Shown piece after piece: positions 25,459-34,346 of a stretch of 64,000 nt of DNA. Under the pieces are notes generated by a model. It saw nothing but the letters and a program-made list of their open reading frames with translations. It was not told the origin of the DNA and ran no database searches. Made by a program: the position numbers and the translations under genes. Numbering within the stretch: position 1 is the first letter of the stretch; each line of letters starts with the position of its first letter. This stretch comes from Mycobacterium kansasii ATCC 12478 (GTDB lineage Bacteria; Actinomycetota; Actinomycetes; Mycobacteriales; Mycobacteriaceae): the NCBI RefSeq assembly GCF_000157895.3, contig NC_022663.1, positions 4,340,001 to 4,404,000 of the forward strand. Reading direction: 5' to 3'.

Positions 25459-25500
25459 CCGGCATTGAGACCCCGGCATTGAGACCCCGGCATTGAGAAC
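25459..25500. repeat. Three copies of a 14-bp tandem repeat between infA and rpmJ
   Basis: CCGGCATTGAGACC occurs three times without gaps, the last copy ending AAC instead of ACC. It fills most of the infA-rpmJ spacer and would be transcribed in the operon mRNA. No clear hairpin is formed by it. Confidence 0.93.
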
Positions 25501-25530
25501 AAAGCCCCAGAGAACAGGACCGAGACTGCC

Positions 25531-25644
25531 GTGAAGGTGAACCCGAGCGTCAAGCCGATCTGTGACAAGTGCAGGGTGATCCGTCGACACGGGCGGGTCA
25601 TGGTGATCTGCTCCGATCCGCGCCACAAGCAGCGGCAGGGTTAG
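25531..25644 (+). CDS. rpmJ: 50S ribosomal protein bL36
   Basis: This 37-residue zinc-ribbon protein starts at GTG 25531: [20 protein letters not shown] and then [17 protein letters not shown]. The metal ligands are Cys11, Cys14, Cys27 and His32 (C+ type, zinc-binding). It lies in the expected place between infA and rpsM. A zinc-free C- paralogue would normally sit elsewhere under Zur control. The short length explains why it can be missed. Confidence 0.97.
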
Positions 25645-25829
25645 TCAAGGCTTCCGCCGGCCCGGCCGAGCGCACCAGACAACTGAATGCAGACCTCCCA
25701 GCACCAATGAGCGGCTGGCATCTATAGAGATGGGCCAGCTCATCCACGCCCGGACGGAGGCCGGGCCCCGCAAATTTGGCGGGAACGGACTGGGACCACA
25801 CCTCCGCCGAGAAAGAGGAAACGCCACCT

Positions 25830-26204
25830 ATGGCTCGATTAGTCGGCGTCGACCTGCCGCGCGACAAGCGGATGGAGGTCGCCCTGACCTACATCTACGG
25901 CATCGGCCGCACCCGATCCAACGAAATTCTGGCCGCCACCGGCATCGACCGGGACCTGCGTACCAGGGATCTCACCGACGACCAGCTCACCCATCTGCGT
26001 GACTACATCGAAGCGAACCTGAAGATCGAGGGTGACCTGCGCCGCGAGGTGCAGGCCGACATTCGCCGCAAGATCGAAATCGGCTGCTACCAGGGTCTGC
26101 GGCACCGCCGTGGGCTGCCGGTGCGTGGCCAGCGGACCAAGACGAACGCGCGGACCCGTAAAGGTCCCAAGCGCACCATCGCAGGCAAGAAGAAGGCCAG
26201 GTAA
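25830..26204 (+). CDS. rpsM: 30S ribosomal protein uS13
   Basis: This 124-residue protein of the 30S head contacts the 50S subunit and tRNA. It starts MARLVGVDLPRDKRMEVAL, has the helix-hairpin-helix block GIGRTRSNEILAATGID, and ends in a basic tail with RGLPVRGQRTKTNARTRKG. The length equals the M. tuberculosis protein. ATG 25830 is preceded by AGAGGAA. rpsK follows 3 bases after the stop. The 185-base gap from rpmJ holds no gene. Confidence 0.98.
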   Translation: MARLVGVDLPRDKRMEVALTYIYGIGRTRSNEILAATGIDRDLRTRDLTDDQLTHLRDYIEANLKIEGDLRREVQADIRRKIEIGCYQGLRHRRGLPVRGQRTKTNARTRKGPKRTIAGKKKAR

Positions 26205-26207
26205 CCG

Positions 26208-26636
26208 ATGCCACCCGCCAAGAAAACAGCTAGCGGCGCCGCCAAAAAGGGTCAAAAGGGACAGAAGACCCGGAGGCGGGAAAAGAAGAACGTCCCGCAC
26301 GGCGCCGCCCACATCAAGAGCACCTTCAACAACACGATCGTGACGATCACCGATCCCCAGGGCAATGTCATCGCCTGGGCGTCGTCGGGTCATGTCGGGT
26401 TCAAGGGTTCTCGGAAGTCGACGCCGTTCGCCGCGCAGCTGGCCGCGGAGAACGCCGCACGCAAGGCGCAGGAGCACGGCGTCCGCAAGGTAGACGTGTT
26501 CGTCAAGGGGCCGGGCTCGGGTCGTGAGACCGCGATCCGCTCGCTGCAGGCCGCCGGCCTGGAGGTCGGCGCGATTTCCGATGTCACCCCCCAGCCGCAC
26601 AACGGCGTCCGCCCACCCAAGCGCAGAAGGGTCTAG
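26208..26636 (+). CDS. rpsK: 30S ribosomal protein uS11
   Basis: This 142-residue platform protein has a lysine-rich N-terminal tail, then HGAAHIKSTFNNTIVTITD, SSGHVGFKGSRKSTPFAAQ and the C-terminal DVTPQPHNGVRPPKRRRV. It is three residues longer than the M. tuberculosis protein, all in the basic tail. It lies directly after rpsM and 9 bases before rpsD, as in other actinobacteria. Confidence 0.98.
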   Translation: MPPAKKTASGAAKKGQKGQKTRRREKKNVPHGAAHIKSTFNNTIVTITDPQGNVIAWASSGHVGFKGSRKSTPFAAQLAAENAARKAQEHGVRKVDVFVKGPGSGRETAIRSLQAAGLEVGAISDVTPQPHNGVRPPKRRRV

Positions 26637-26645
26637 CAGACAACC

Positions 26646-27251
26646 ATGGCTCGTTACACCGGACCCGTCACTCGTAAATCGCGCCGGCTGCGCACCGACC
26701 TCGTCGGCGGCGACCAGGCCTTCGAAAAGCGTCCCTATCCGCCCGGCCAGCACGGCCGCGCCCGGATCAAGGAAAGCGAATATCTGCTGCAGCTGCAGGA
26801 GAAGCAGAAAGCCCGCTTCACCTACGGCGTAATGGAAAAGCAGTTCCGCCGCTACTACGAAGAGGCGGTGCGGCAGCCCGGCAAGACCGGTGAGGAACTG
26901 CTGCGAATCCTGGAGAGCCGGCTGGACAACGTGGTCTACCGCGCCGGCCTGGCGCGCACCCGCCGGATGGCCCGCCAGCTGGTCAGCCATGGGCACTTCA
27001 GCGTCAACGGCGTGCACGTCAACGTCCCCAGCTACCGGGTGTCGCAGTACGACATCATCGACGTGCGGGACACCTCTCTGAACACCGTGCCGTTCCAGAT
27101 CGCCCGGGAGACCGCGGGTGACCGGCCGATCCCGAGCTGGCTGCAGGTGGTGGGGGAGCGGCAACGCATCCTGATCCACCAACTGCCCGAACGCGCCCAG
27201 ATCGACGTCCCCCTCACCGAGCAGCTGATTGTCGAGTTCTACTCGAAGTAA
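26646..27251 (+). CDS. rpsD: 30S ribosomal protein uS4
   Basis: This 201-residue primary rRNA-binding protein nucleates assembly of the 30S body. It starts MARYTGPVTRKSRRLRTDL and contains the S4 RNA-binding domain RLDNVVYRAGLARTRRMARQ with SHGHFSVNGVHVNVPSYRVS. The length is the same as in M. tuberculosis. The N-terminus lacks the zinc cysteines found in some S4 proteins (C- type). rpoA follows after 89 bases, with AAGGAAGAAG before its start. Confidence 0.98.
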   Translation: MARYTGPVTRKSRRLRTDLVGGDQAFEKRPYPPGQHGRARIKESEYLLQLQEKQKARFTYGVMEKQFRRYYEEAVRQPGKTGEELLRILESRLDNVVYRAGLARTRRMARQLVSHGHFSVNGVHVNVPSYRVSQYDIIDVRDTSLNTVPFQIARETAGDRPIPSWLQVVGERQRILIHQLPERAQIDVPLTEQLIVEFYSK

Positions 27252-27340
27252 CCGCAAGTCGTCTGCTGCGGCAGCCGCCGCAACGGAGCACCCCCAAAGA
27301 CGTCATATGGCGGACGTCGAAAGGAAGAAGAAGAAACACC

Positions 27341-28384
27341 ATGCTGATCTCTCAGCGTCCCACCTTGTCGGAGGAAGTCCTCACCGACAACCGGTCCCAG
27401 TTCACCATCGAACCGCTGGAGCCCGGATTCGGCTATACCCTTGGTAATTCGCTGCGACGCACCCTGTTGTCATCGATCCCGGGTGCGGCCGTCACCAGCA
27501 TTCGCATCGACGGCGTGCTGCACGAGTTCACCACGGTGCCCGGGGTCAAGGAGGACGTCACCGACATCATCCTGAACCTCAAGAGTCTGGTCGTGTCCTC
27601 CGAGGAGGACGAGCCGGTCACCATGTACCTGCGCAAACAGGGTCCCGGTGAGGTCACCGCCGGCGACATCGTGCCCCCGGCCGGTGTCACGGTGCACAAC
27701 CCCGGCATGCACATCGCCACCTTGAACGACAAGGGCAAGCTCGAAGTGGAACTCGTCGTCGAACGTGGCCGCGGCTACGTCCCGGCCGTCCAAAACCGGG
27801 CTTCTGGTGCCGAAATCGGCCGTATCCCAGTCGATTCCATCTACTCGCCGGTGCTCAAGGTCACCTACAAGGTGGAAGCCACCCGGGTCGAGCAGCGTAC
27901 CGACTTCGACAAGCTGATTCTCGACGTGGAGACCAAGAGTTCGATCACTCCCCGCGACGCGTTGGCGTCGGCGGGCAAGACGCTGGTCGAGTTGTTCGGT
28001 CTGGCACGCGAGCTCAATGTCGAGGCCGAAGGCATCGAGATCGGGCCGTCGCCGGCCGAGGCCGACCACATCGCGTCGTTCGCGCTGCCGATAGATGACC
28101 TCGACCTGACTGTCCGTTCCTACAACTGCCTCAAGCGCGAGGGCGTGCACACCGTCGGTGAATTGGTCTCGCGTACCGAGTCCGACCTACTCGACATCCG
28201 AAACTTCGGTCAGAAGTCCATCGACGAAGTGAAGGTCAAGCTGCATCAGCTGGGTCTGTCGCTCAAGGACAGTCCGCCCACCTTCGACCCGTCGGAGGTC
28301 GCGGGCTACGACGTGGCCACCGGCACCTGGTCCACGGAGGGTTCCTACGACGACCAGGACTACGCAGAAACCGAACAGCTCTGA
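27341..28384 (+). CDS. rpoA: DNA-directed RNA polymerase alpha subunit
   Basis: This 347-residue subunit nucleates polymerase assembly. The N-terminal domain (about 1-230) shows FTIEPLEPGFGYTLGNSLRR and LLSSIPGAAVTSIRIDGVLH; a linker then leads to the C-terminal domain with LTVRSYNCLKREGVHTVGEL and LDIRNFGQKSIDEVKVKL, which binds promoter DNA and activators. The acidic tail ends SYDDQDYAETEQL. The length equals the M. tuberculosis protein. Confidence 0.99.
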   Translation: MLISQRPTLSEEVLTDNRSQFTIEPLEPGFGYTLGNSLRRTLLSSIPGAAVTSIRIDGVLHEFTTVPGVKEDVTDIILNLKSLVVSSEEDEPVTMYLRKQGPGEVTAGDIVPPAGVTVHNPGMHIATLNDKGKLEVELVVERGRGYVPAVQNRASGAEIGRIPVDSIYSPVLKVTYKVEATRVEQRTDFDKLILDVETKSSITPRDALASAGKTLVELFGLARELNVEAEGIEIGPSPAEADHIASFALPIDDLDLTVRSYNCLKREGVHTVGELVSRTESDLLDIRNFGQKSIDEVKVKLHQLGLSLKDSPPTFDPSEVAGYDVATGTWSTEGSYDDQDYAETEQL

Positions 28385-28471
28385 ATGGCCCCGGTGACGA
28401 TGCGGGCCGCTAGCGGCCCGCTGAGGAGCCGGACAATTGGACTCAGCGCGATCTAGACAGGAGCGTCAGCA

Positions 28472-29098
28472 ATGCCCAAGCCCACCAAGGGCCCGCGCCT
28501 CGGCGGGTCGTCTTCACACCAGAAGGCGATCCTGGCCAACCTGGCCACGTCCCTGTTCGAGCACGGCCGGATCAAGACCACCGAGCCCAAGGCTCGGGCG
28601 TTGCGCCCGTACGCGGAGAAGCTGATCACCCACGCGAAGAAGGGCACGCTGCACAATCGGCGCGAGGTGCTCAAGAAGATCCGCGACAAGGATGTGGTGC
28701 ACGCCTTGTTCGCCGAGATCGGGCCGTTCTTCTCCGACCGCGACGGCGGCTACACCCGCATCATCAAGGTCGAGCCGCGTAAGGGCGACAACGCTCCGAT
28801 GGCCGTGATCGAGCTGGTGCGGGAAAAGACGGTGACGTCCGAGGCGGATCGGGCACGGCGGGTGAAGGCGTCGAAGCAGGCTTCTCAGGATGTAGCAGCA
28901 CCAGTGGCAGCGGCGGCGGCACCGCAGGCGGCGGTCGAGCCTGAGGCCGCGGTCGGTACGACCGCCGACGAGGCTGCCGGTGAGGCCGCTGGTGACGAGG
29001 CCGGAGGGGCCGCGCCTGCCGACGAGGCGGGCGAGGCCGACGAGGCGGGCGAAGCCACCGAGGACACCGAGGACGCCGAAGGGGCCACCGAGGATTAG
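28472..29098 (+). CDS. rplQ: 50S ribosomal protein bL17 with acidic Ala/Glu-rich tail
   Basis: The first 120 residues are the normal bL17 core (MPKPTKGPRLGGSSSHQKAI, RDKDVVHALFAEIGPFF, YTRIIKVEPRKGDNAPMAV). Residues from about 145 to 208 form a low-complexity Ala/Glu/Asp tail with repeated DEAGEA units. M. tuberculosis RplQ is about 180 residues, so the tail is longer here. The last 100 or so bases of the tail are shared, in another frame, with the start of truA, which limits how both sequences can change. Confidence 0.97.
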   Translation: MPKPTKGPRLGGSSSHQKAILANLATSLFEHGRIKTTEPKARALRPYAEKLITHAKKGTLHNRREVLKKIRDKDVVHALFAEIGPFFSDRDGGYTRIIKVEPRKGDNAPMAVIELVREKTVTSEADRARRVKASKQASQDVAAPVAAAAAPQAAVEPEAAVGTTADEAAGEAAGDEAGGAAPADEAGEADEAGEATEDTEDAEGATED

Positions 29099-29936
29099 TG
29101 CGGACGTCCGGCTGCGGCTCGACATCGCTTACGACGGAACCGACTTCGCGGGCTGGGCGACGCAGCCGGGGCTGCGTACGGTCGCCGGCGTGCTCGATGC
29201 GGCACTGACGACGATATTTCGCACCCCGATACGGCTGCGGGCGGCCGGACGGACGGATGCGGGGGTCCATGCCAGCGGACAAGTGGCCCATGCCGATGTG
29301 CCGGTTGACGCATTGCCGAACGCCTATTCGCATTCGGTCCGCGCCGGGCATCCGGAATTCCGGCCCCTGGTGCGGCGACTGAGCCGCTTCCTGCCCTCAG
29401 ACGTCCGGGTGATCGATATCGTCCGCGCCCCAAGGGATTTCGATGCCAGGTTTTCCGCGCTGTGTCGGCACTATGTCTACCGGCTGTCGACGGCGCCCTA
29501 CGGAGTGGTGCCGCAGCTGGCGCGCTATGTCACCGCCTGGCCGCGGGATCTGGATGTTGAGGCGATGACAATCGCGTCGCGAGAGCTATTGGGGTTACAC
29601 GATTTCGCCGCATTCTGCCGTCATCGCGACGGTGCCACCACCATCCGCGACTTGCAGCGCCTGGACTGGGCGCGTGACGGCGACCTGGTCACCGCGCATG
29701 TCACCGCCGACGCATTCTGCTGGTCCATGGTCCGGTCCCTCGTCGGAGCCGTGCTGGCCGTCGGCGAGCATCGGCGCAGCACCGCCTGGTGTCGCGAATT
29801 GCTCACTGCGACTGGCCGTTCCAGCGACTTTGCGGCCGCGCCGGCGCACGGTTTGACGCTGGTCCAGGTGGACTATCCTCCCGACGACCAGCTGGCGGCG
29901 CGGGCCTTGACCACCCGAGACCTGCGTTCGCGCTAG
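28980..29936 (+). CDS. truA: tRNA pseudouridine(38-40) synthase TruA
   Basis: This enzyme makes pseudouridine at positions 38-40 of tRNA anticodon arms. The conserved part starts VRLRLDIAYDGTDFAGWATQ near 29107 and has the catalytic Asp in AAGRTDAGVHASGQVAH, then FCRHRDGATTIRDLQ and FCWSMVRSLVGAVLAVGEH. No ATG, GTG or TTG lies in frame between 28995 and the conserved core, so translation must begin at GTG 28980 or 28992, inside rplQ, or at an unusual codon such as ATT 29094. This gives a 314-318-residue protein with an Arg/Pro-rich lead, like the RRPPKSPPQRPP lead of Rv3455c. The stop shares CTAG with the convergent PPE gene. Confidence 0.93.
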   Translation: MRPLVTRPEGPRLPTRRARPTRRAKPPRTPRTPKGPPRISADVRLRLDIAYDGTDFAGWATQPGLRTVAGVLDAALTTIFRTPIRLRAAGRTDAGVHASGQVAHADVPVDALPNAYSHSVRAGHPEFRPLVRRLSRFLPSDVRVIDIVRAPRDFDARFSALCRHYVYRLSTAPYGVVPQLARYVTAWPRDLDVEAMTIASRELLGLHDFAAFCRHRDGATTIRDLQRLDWARDGDLVTAHVTADAFCWSMVRSLVGAVLAVGEHRRSTAWCRELLTATGRSSDFAAAPAHGLTLVQVDYPPDDQLAARALTTRDLRSR

Positions 29937-31075
29937 CCCGCCGACGGCGGGCGGGTCACCACGGTGGGGCGGAATCCGTATCGGGGACCGGCACCCGCCG
30001 ACCCCCGGCTCGAACCGGCCATGGGCATGCCACCGACCACGTTTCCGGATGACCCGAGGTCCGCCGGTTCGATCACATCGCTGACGAACATCGACGTGCT
30101 GGTCGGGGTCGCCACCGGGCTCGCTCCGGCCCAGGTGGGTGGTACCGACAGTTTGCCGATGGTGCTGGCCTGGGCCAGACTCGCCGACACCGGCCCCCCT
30201 CCCACCAGTCCCGCCGCACCGGCCGCGGCCGCGGCAGCCTCCGGCGCGGCGGCCGCCGGGCCGATCAGACCCATCGTCTTCGCCGTCGACGCAAAGAAGC
30301 TGGCGATCCCGGCGCCGAAGAACGGCAACCCGGCGGTGTCATAGAGGAAGTTCGCAAACGGCGCCCACCACTCCAGGAACCGCTCGATCGGACCCGCTGT
30401 CGCTGAGACGGCAGAGGCCAAGGGTGACGCGAGGCCTTCCAGCACGCCGGGCAGCTCCGAAAGCAAGCTCGACAGGGTGCTCTGCGTGGCACCGGCCGCC
30501 GTGGCGGCGGCACTGGTGACCGCTGCGGCCTGAGTGGCCGACGCGGCGGGACTGGTGGTCTGCGGCGGCGAAATGAACGGCGTTACCGCCGACGCGGTGG
30601 CCGAGGCAGCTGCGTAGGCGTACATGGCGGCGGCGTCTTGTGCCCACATCTGGCCGTATTGAGTCTCGGTGGCAGCGATCGCTGCGGTGTTCTGGCCGAC
30701 GACGTTGGCCGAGATCAGCGTCGACAATTGAGCGCGGTTGGCCGCGATCTGCGGCGGTGGCACGACGGCGGCGAACGCGGTCTCATAGGCTGCGGCCGCC
30801 AATCGTGCTTTGCCGGCGGCTTGTTCAGCCGCCGCGGCGGTGGCACGCATCCATGCCACGTATGGCGCGACCGCAGCGGCCATCGTCACAGCCGAAGGGC
30901 CCACCCATCCTTCGCTGTGCAGTGCGGTGATCACCGTCTGGTATTCATTAGCGGCCGAGGTCAGCTCGGCGGCCAATCCGCTCCACGCCGATGCGGCGGC
31001 CACCATTGGTGCCGACCCGGGCCCGGAATACAGACGAATGGAGTTGATCTCCGGTGGTAACGCTCCGAAATCCAT
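29933..31075 (-). CDS. PPE-family protein, SVP subgroup
   Basis: This 380-residue protein starts MDFGALPPEINSIRLYSG, the PPE domain with the ALHSEGWVGPSAVTM turn and the NVVGQNTAAIAATETQYGQM block. The C-terminal region has the SVP motif in GKLSVPPTWAGASP and ends RYGFRPTVVTRPPSAG. SVP-type PPE proteins are exported by ESX systems and displayed on or released from the cell. It is the second of two PPE genes in a row, 79 bases after the first, and no PE partner is adjacent. Its stop overlaps that of truA by 4 bases. Confidence 0.95.
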   Translation of the reverse strand: MDFGALPPEINSIRLYSGPGSAPMVAAASAWSGLAAELTSAANEYQTVITALHSEGWVGPSAVTMAAAVAPYVAWMRATAAAAEQAAGKARLAAAAYETAFAAVVPPPQIAANRAQLSTLISANVVGQNTAAIAATETQYGQMWAQDAAAMYAYAAASATASAVTPFISPPQTTSPAASATQAAAVTSAAATAAGATQSTLSSLLSELPGVLEGLASPLASAVSATAGPIERFLEWWAPFANFLYDTAGLPFFGAGIASFFASTAKTMGLIGPAAAAPEAAAAAAGAAGLVGGGPVSASLAQASTIGKLSVPPTWAGASPVATPTSTSMFVSDVIEPADLGSSGNVVGGMPMAGSSRGSAGAGPRYGFRPTVVTRPPSAG

Positions 31076-31154
31076 CGTTATCAACACCTTACCTGGGTAG
31101 CTGCAATTGACATCTCTGTTCCTCCTCAATAGGGCAGTGGCTCAGTGATTTCCG

Positions 31155-32288
31155 CTATCCAGCGGCCGGCGGGCGGGACATCACCGTCAGGCGTATCCCG
31201 TATCGGCGCCGGGCGAAGGTTGCGCCCCGGCGGTCGTTCCCCGTCGGCGTGTTCGGGAATAGGCCCCGAGGCGCATTCGTACGGCCGACGGTGCTGACAG
31301 TGTGCGAAATCTCGGCGGCCCCGGCCTTTGCCGGGTTCAGCGACGTTGCCCAACTCGGCGGCACCGACAGCGAGCCCAACCTGTCCGCCTGGCCGAACAC
31401 GGCTGAGGCCGGTCGGGCGACGGCCAGCTGCGAGGGCGTCAAAGCCGACGCCGGCGCGGCTCCGCCGGCGATCGGCATTGTGGCGGAGGCGGATTCGGGA
31501 ATGAGCTGCTGGGCGAACAAAGTGACCAGCTGAACGATCCCGGCCCCGAAATAGGTCAACCCCCAGGTGTTAATCAACGCGTTCCAGTCCTGGGTCGGGA
31601 TGATGGGGAACCAGGGCCGTTTCAGCGCTGAAAGGCCTTGCTGGGCTGCGGCTTTGCCGACCGACAGGCCCTGCTCGGCCAGCCCGCCCGGGCTGGTGGT
31701 GTTTGGCGGGGCAGTAAAGGGCGTTAACACCGATGCGGTTGCCGAGGAGCTAGCGTAGGCGTACATCGCGGTGGCGTCTTGGGCCCAGAACTCGGCGTAT
31801 TCCGCCTCGGTGGACGCGATCAAGGGGGTGTTCTGGCCGAAGAAGTTGGTGGCGACCAGCACCATCAACCGAACTCGGTTGGCGGCGATCAACGGTGGGG
31901 GCACCGTCATGGCGAAAGCGGTTTCGTAGGCGGCGGCGGCCGCCCGGGCTTGCATGCCCGCCTGCTCGGCACGTGCCGCCGTTGCGCATAACCACGTCAC
32001 GTACGGGGTGACCGCGGCCAGCATGGCGGCCGATGCCGGACCCGACCACTGCAAGCTCGTCAATTCCGCGATGACGGTGCGGTAGCCACTGGCCGCCGCG
32101 CCGATGTCTGCTGCCAACGCGTCCCAGGCTCCCGCAGCGGCGATCAGCGGGCCGGAGCCCGGACCGGTATACATGCGGCCGGAGTTGATCTCCGGCGGCA
32201 ACGCGCCGAAGTCGATGAGCATTGGCACCGGTGGGACGGGCGCAACGCCGTTGGCATCGCCCCCTGACGGGTGGATCTCAAGGCCCAT
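31155..32288 (-). CDS. PPE-family protein, SVP subgroup, with N-terminal extension
   Basis: The PPE domain begins MLIDFGALPPEINSGRMYTG at the ATG at 32222, but the ATG at 32288 has GGAGG 5 bases upstream while 32222 has nothing similar. The annotated 377-residue form therefore carries 22 extra residues (MGLEIHPSGGDANGVAPVPP). The domain includes LTSLQWSGPASAAM and FFGQNTPLIASTEAEYAEFW; the SVP motif is in LGSLSVPPSWATSL and the end reads RRYGIRLTVMSRPPAAG. It shares this ending with the downstream PPE protein, so the two are probably a duplicated pair. An AT-rich region with the palindrome CTATACACTATAG lies upstream at 32394-32406. Confidence 0.92.
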   Translation of the reverse strand: MGLEIHPSGGDANGVAPVPPVPMLIDFGALPPEINSGRMYTGPGSGPLIAAAGAWDALAADIGAAASGYRTVIAELTSLQWSGPASAAMLAAVTPYVTWLCATAARAEQAGMQARAAAAAYETAFAMTVPPPLIAANRVRLMVLVATNFFGQNTPLIASTEAEYAEFWAQDATAMYAYASSSATASVLTPFTAPPNTTSPGGLAEQGLSVGKAAAQQGLSALKRPWFPIIPTQDWNALINTWGLTYFGAGIVQLVTLFAQQLIPESASATMPIAGGAAPASALTPSQLAVARPASAVFGQADRLGSLSVPPSWATSLNPAKAGAAEISHTVSTVGRTNAPRGLFPNTPTGNDRRGATFARRRYGIRLTVMSRPPAAG

Positions 32289-32425
32289 CGACCCTCCTGG
32301 ACAGCGGTAAAGTCAGCTTGCTGCGACATCGCCGTCGTCAGGATCCGCGGGGATACCCGGTCACCACGCAATAGCAAACATATCCTGCTGCAACTATACA
32401 CTATAGAAATAAGTGTAACGGTTAA

Positions 32426-34084
32426 CTACTGCACCGACGCTCCCAGCACATGCTCGGCTCGCTTGTCGGTGGAGACGCACAGCGAGCAGACGTGGGCGGT
32501 GTGTGTATGACAGGCCAGCATGTCGGGCCGCTCGAAATCATGACGGCAGACATGACAGTTCAGTTGCTCGGCTGATGGGTTGCCGTGTTCGTCGTACATC
32601 GGCAGGTCGATGCCGTCGTGCCCGCGCCGAAGGTAGTACCTGCCGCGAGTGGCGATCGCCAGGACCGGTGGCATGACCACCGCGATAACGATTGCGACCA
32701 GCGGTGAATAGGGCCGCAGGGTCTCGCCGAGGCCGCCGAAGAACGCGACGATCGAGAGCCCGGCAGCCAACAGCAGTGAGCCGAAGCCGACTGGGTTGAT
32801 GGCATACAACATGCCGCGGCGGAATTCCGGGGTCTTCGGCGACAGCCGCAGCAGGTACTTGTTGACGACGATGTCGGACGCCACGGTCACCACCCATGCC
32901 ATGCCGCAGTTGGCGTAGAACCCGAGGATCGTGTTGAGGAAGTCGAACATGTTGGCTTCCATCAGGATTAACGCGATTGCGAGATTGACGGCGAGGAACA
33001 CGATGCGGCCGGGGTAATGCTTGGTGACGCGAGTAAACGAATTGGTCCATGCCAGCGAGCCCGAATAGGCGTTGGTCACATTGATCTTGACCTGACTGAG
33101 GACCACCAAGATCACGGCGAGCGCCAGCGCCAGCCAGCCCGGCATGACATTGCGGTAGATCTGCATGAATTGGTGCACAGGAAGATTGGCGATCGCCGTG
33201 GCGCCGGCGATGTGGGAGATCAGATACACCGCCAGGAACAACCCGATGATTTGCTTGAGCGCACCGAAGACAACCCAGCCGGGCCCGGCCAGCAGAGTCC
33301 ACGTCCACCACCGGCGGGAGTTCTCCGGCGTTCGTGGCGGCATGAAGCGCAAATAGTCGATCTGCTCGGCGATCTGGGCGATCAGCGACAGGCATACACC
33401 GGCCGCCAACAGGGCCGAGCCGACGGTGAGGCCGCCGCCACCGTCCTTGCCGGCGTAGGAGAAGAACTCGCCGATGGATTCCGGGTGGCTGACGACCAGG
33501 TAGCCGAACGGGGCGACCATCAGCAGCAGCCACAGCGGGGTGGTCCAAAGTTGTAGCTGCGACAGGACTTTCATGCCGTACATCACCAGCGGGAAGATCA
33601 TCAGCGTCGAGATCGCGTATCCCAGCCACAGCGGGACATGCAGTCCCAGATTGAGACCCTGCGCCATGATCGAGCCCTCGAGCGCAAAGAAGATGAATGT
33701 GAAGGTGGCAAAGATCACGTTGGTGACCACCGAACCGTAGTAGCCGAAACCGCTACCGCGGGTGATCAGATCCAAGTCGATGTTGTAGCGCGCCGCGTAG
33801 TAGGCCAGTGGCAGCCCGGTGGTGAACACCACGACGGCGAAAATCCCTATTCCACAGAGGGCGTTCACGGTACCCCAGGTGATGCCCACATTCGCGCCGA
33901 TCGCGAAGTCGGCCAGGTAGGCGATTCCGCCGAGGGCCGAGATTCCCACCACCGCTGGGGACCACCGTCGGTAGCCGCGCGGGGCGAAGCGCAGCGTGTA
34001 ATCTTCGAGCGTCTCCCCGGTGGCCGTGATGTGATCGAAGTCGCTTGGCGCCGTGGGTTTGACGTCTATATCGGTGCCCGACAT
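32426..34084 (-). CDS. NCS1-family purine/cytosine permease with Cys/His C-terminal tail
   Basis: This 552-residue protein has the NCS1 layout of about 12 membrane helices, beginning after DYTLRFAPRGYRRWSPAVVG and including DLDLITRGSGFGYYGSVVTN and NVTNAYSGSLAWTNSF. NCS1 carriers import nucleobases, allantoin, hydantoins or related compounds with Na+ or H+. After the last helix the final 45 residues carry eight Cys/His positions (Cys510, Cys513, Cys525, His526, His528, His531, Cys533, Cys536) in CHVCRHD, LACHTHTAHV and CSLC, which look like a small zinc-binding module. This tail is not part of ordinary NCS1 carriers. ATG 34084 has GGAG nearby. No catabolic genes are adjacent. Confidence 0.82.
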   Translation of the reverse strand: MSGTDIDVKPTAPSDFDHITATGETLEDYTLRFAPRGYRRWSPAVVGISALGGIAYLADFAIGANVGITWGTVNALCGIGIFAVVVFTTGLPLAYYAARYNIDLDLITRGSGFGYYGSVVTNVIFATFTFIFFALEGSIMAQGLNLGLHVPLWLGYAISTLMIFPLVMYGMKVLSQLQLWTTPLWLLLMVAPFGYLVVSHPESIGEFFSYAGKDGGGGLTVGSALLAAGVCLSLIAQIAEQIDYLRFMPPRTPENSRRWWTWTLLAGPGWVVFGALKQIIGLFLAVYLISHIAGATAIANLPVHQFMQIYRNVMPGWLALALAVILVVLSQVKINVTNAYSGSLAWTNSFTRVTKHYPGRIVFLAVNLAIALILMEANMFDFLNTILGFYANCGMAWVVTVASDIVVNKYLLRLSPKTPEFRRGMLYAINPVGFGSLLLAAGLSIVAFFGGLGETLRPYSPLVAIVIAVVMPPVLAIATRGRYYLRRGHDGIDLPMYDEHGNPSAEQLNCHVCRHDFERPDMLACHTHTAHVCSLCVSTDKRAEHVLGASVQ

Positions 34085-34346
34085 CAAATCTCCTCAGCGC
34101 ATTCGCCGGTCAATGGCAATCAGATTCCATGGTGTGCCCACGCACTTGCCTTCGCGGAAAGTGTGCAAGTGAACTCGTGCGTCTACGCGTTCGTCGAACG
34201 TCGTTGCGGTCCGGCGTGATCCTAACCCCGGCTTTCGACTGCGTGCCAGCTGAAAGCGCTCCGGCACAGCGATGCCCAAGCGGTTGCTCAGTTGCCTCAC
34301 AAGGTCGACCGGCCTGGCGGTTGCGGTCGGTGACCCGACCGCCGAG

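Noticed and set aside
34085..34346. Small minus-strand frame of 68 codons upstream of the NCS1 permease
   Set aside because: No start signal or family pattern; the gap is best left as intergenic.
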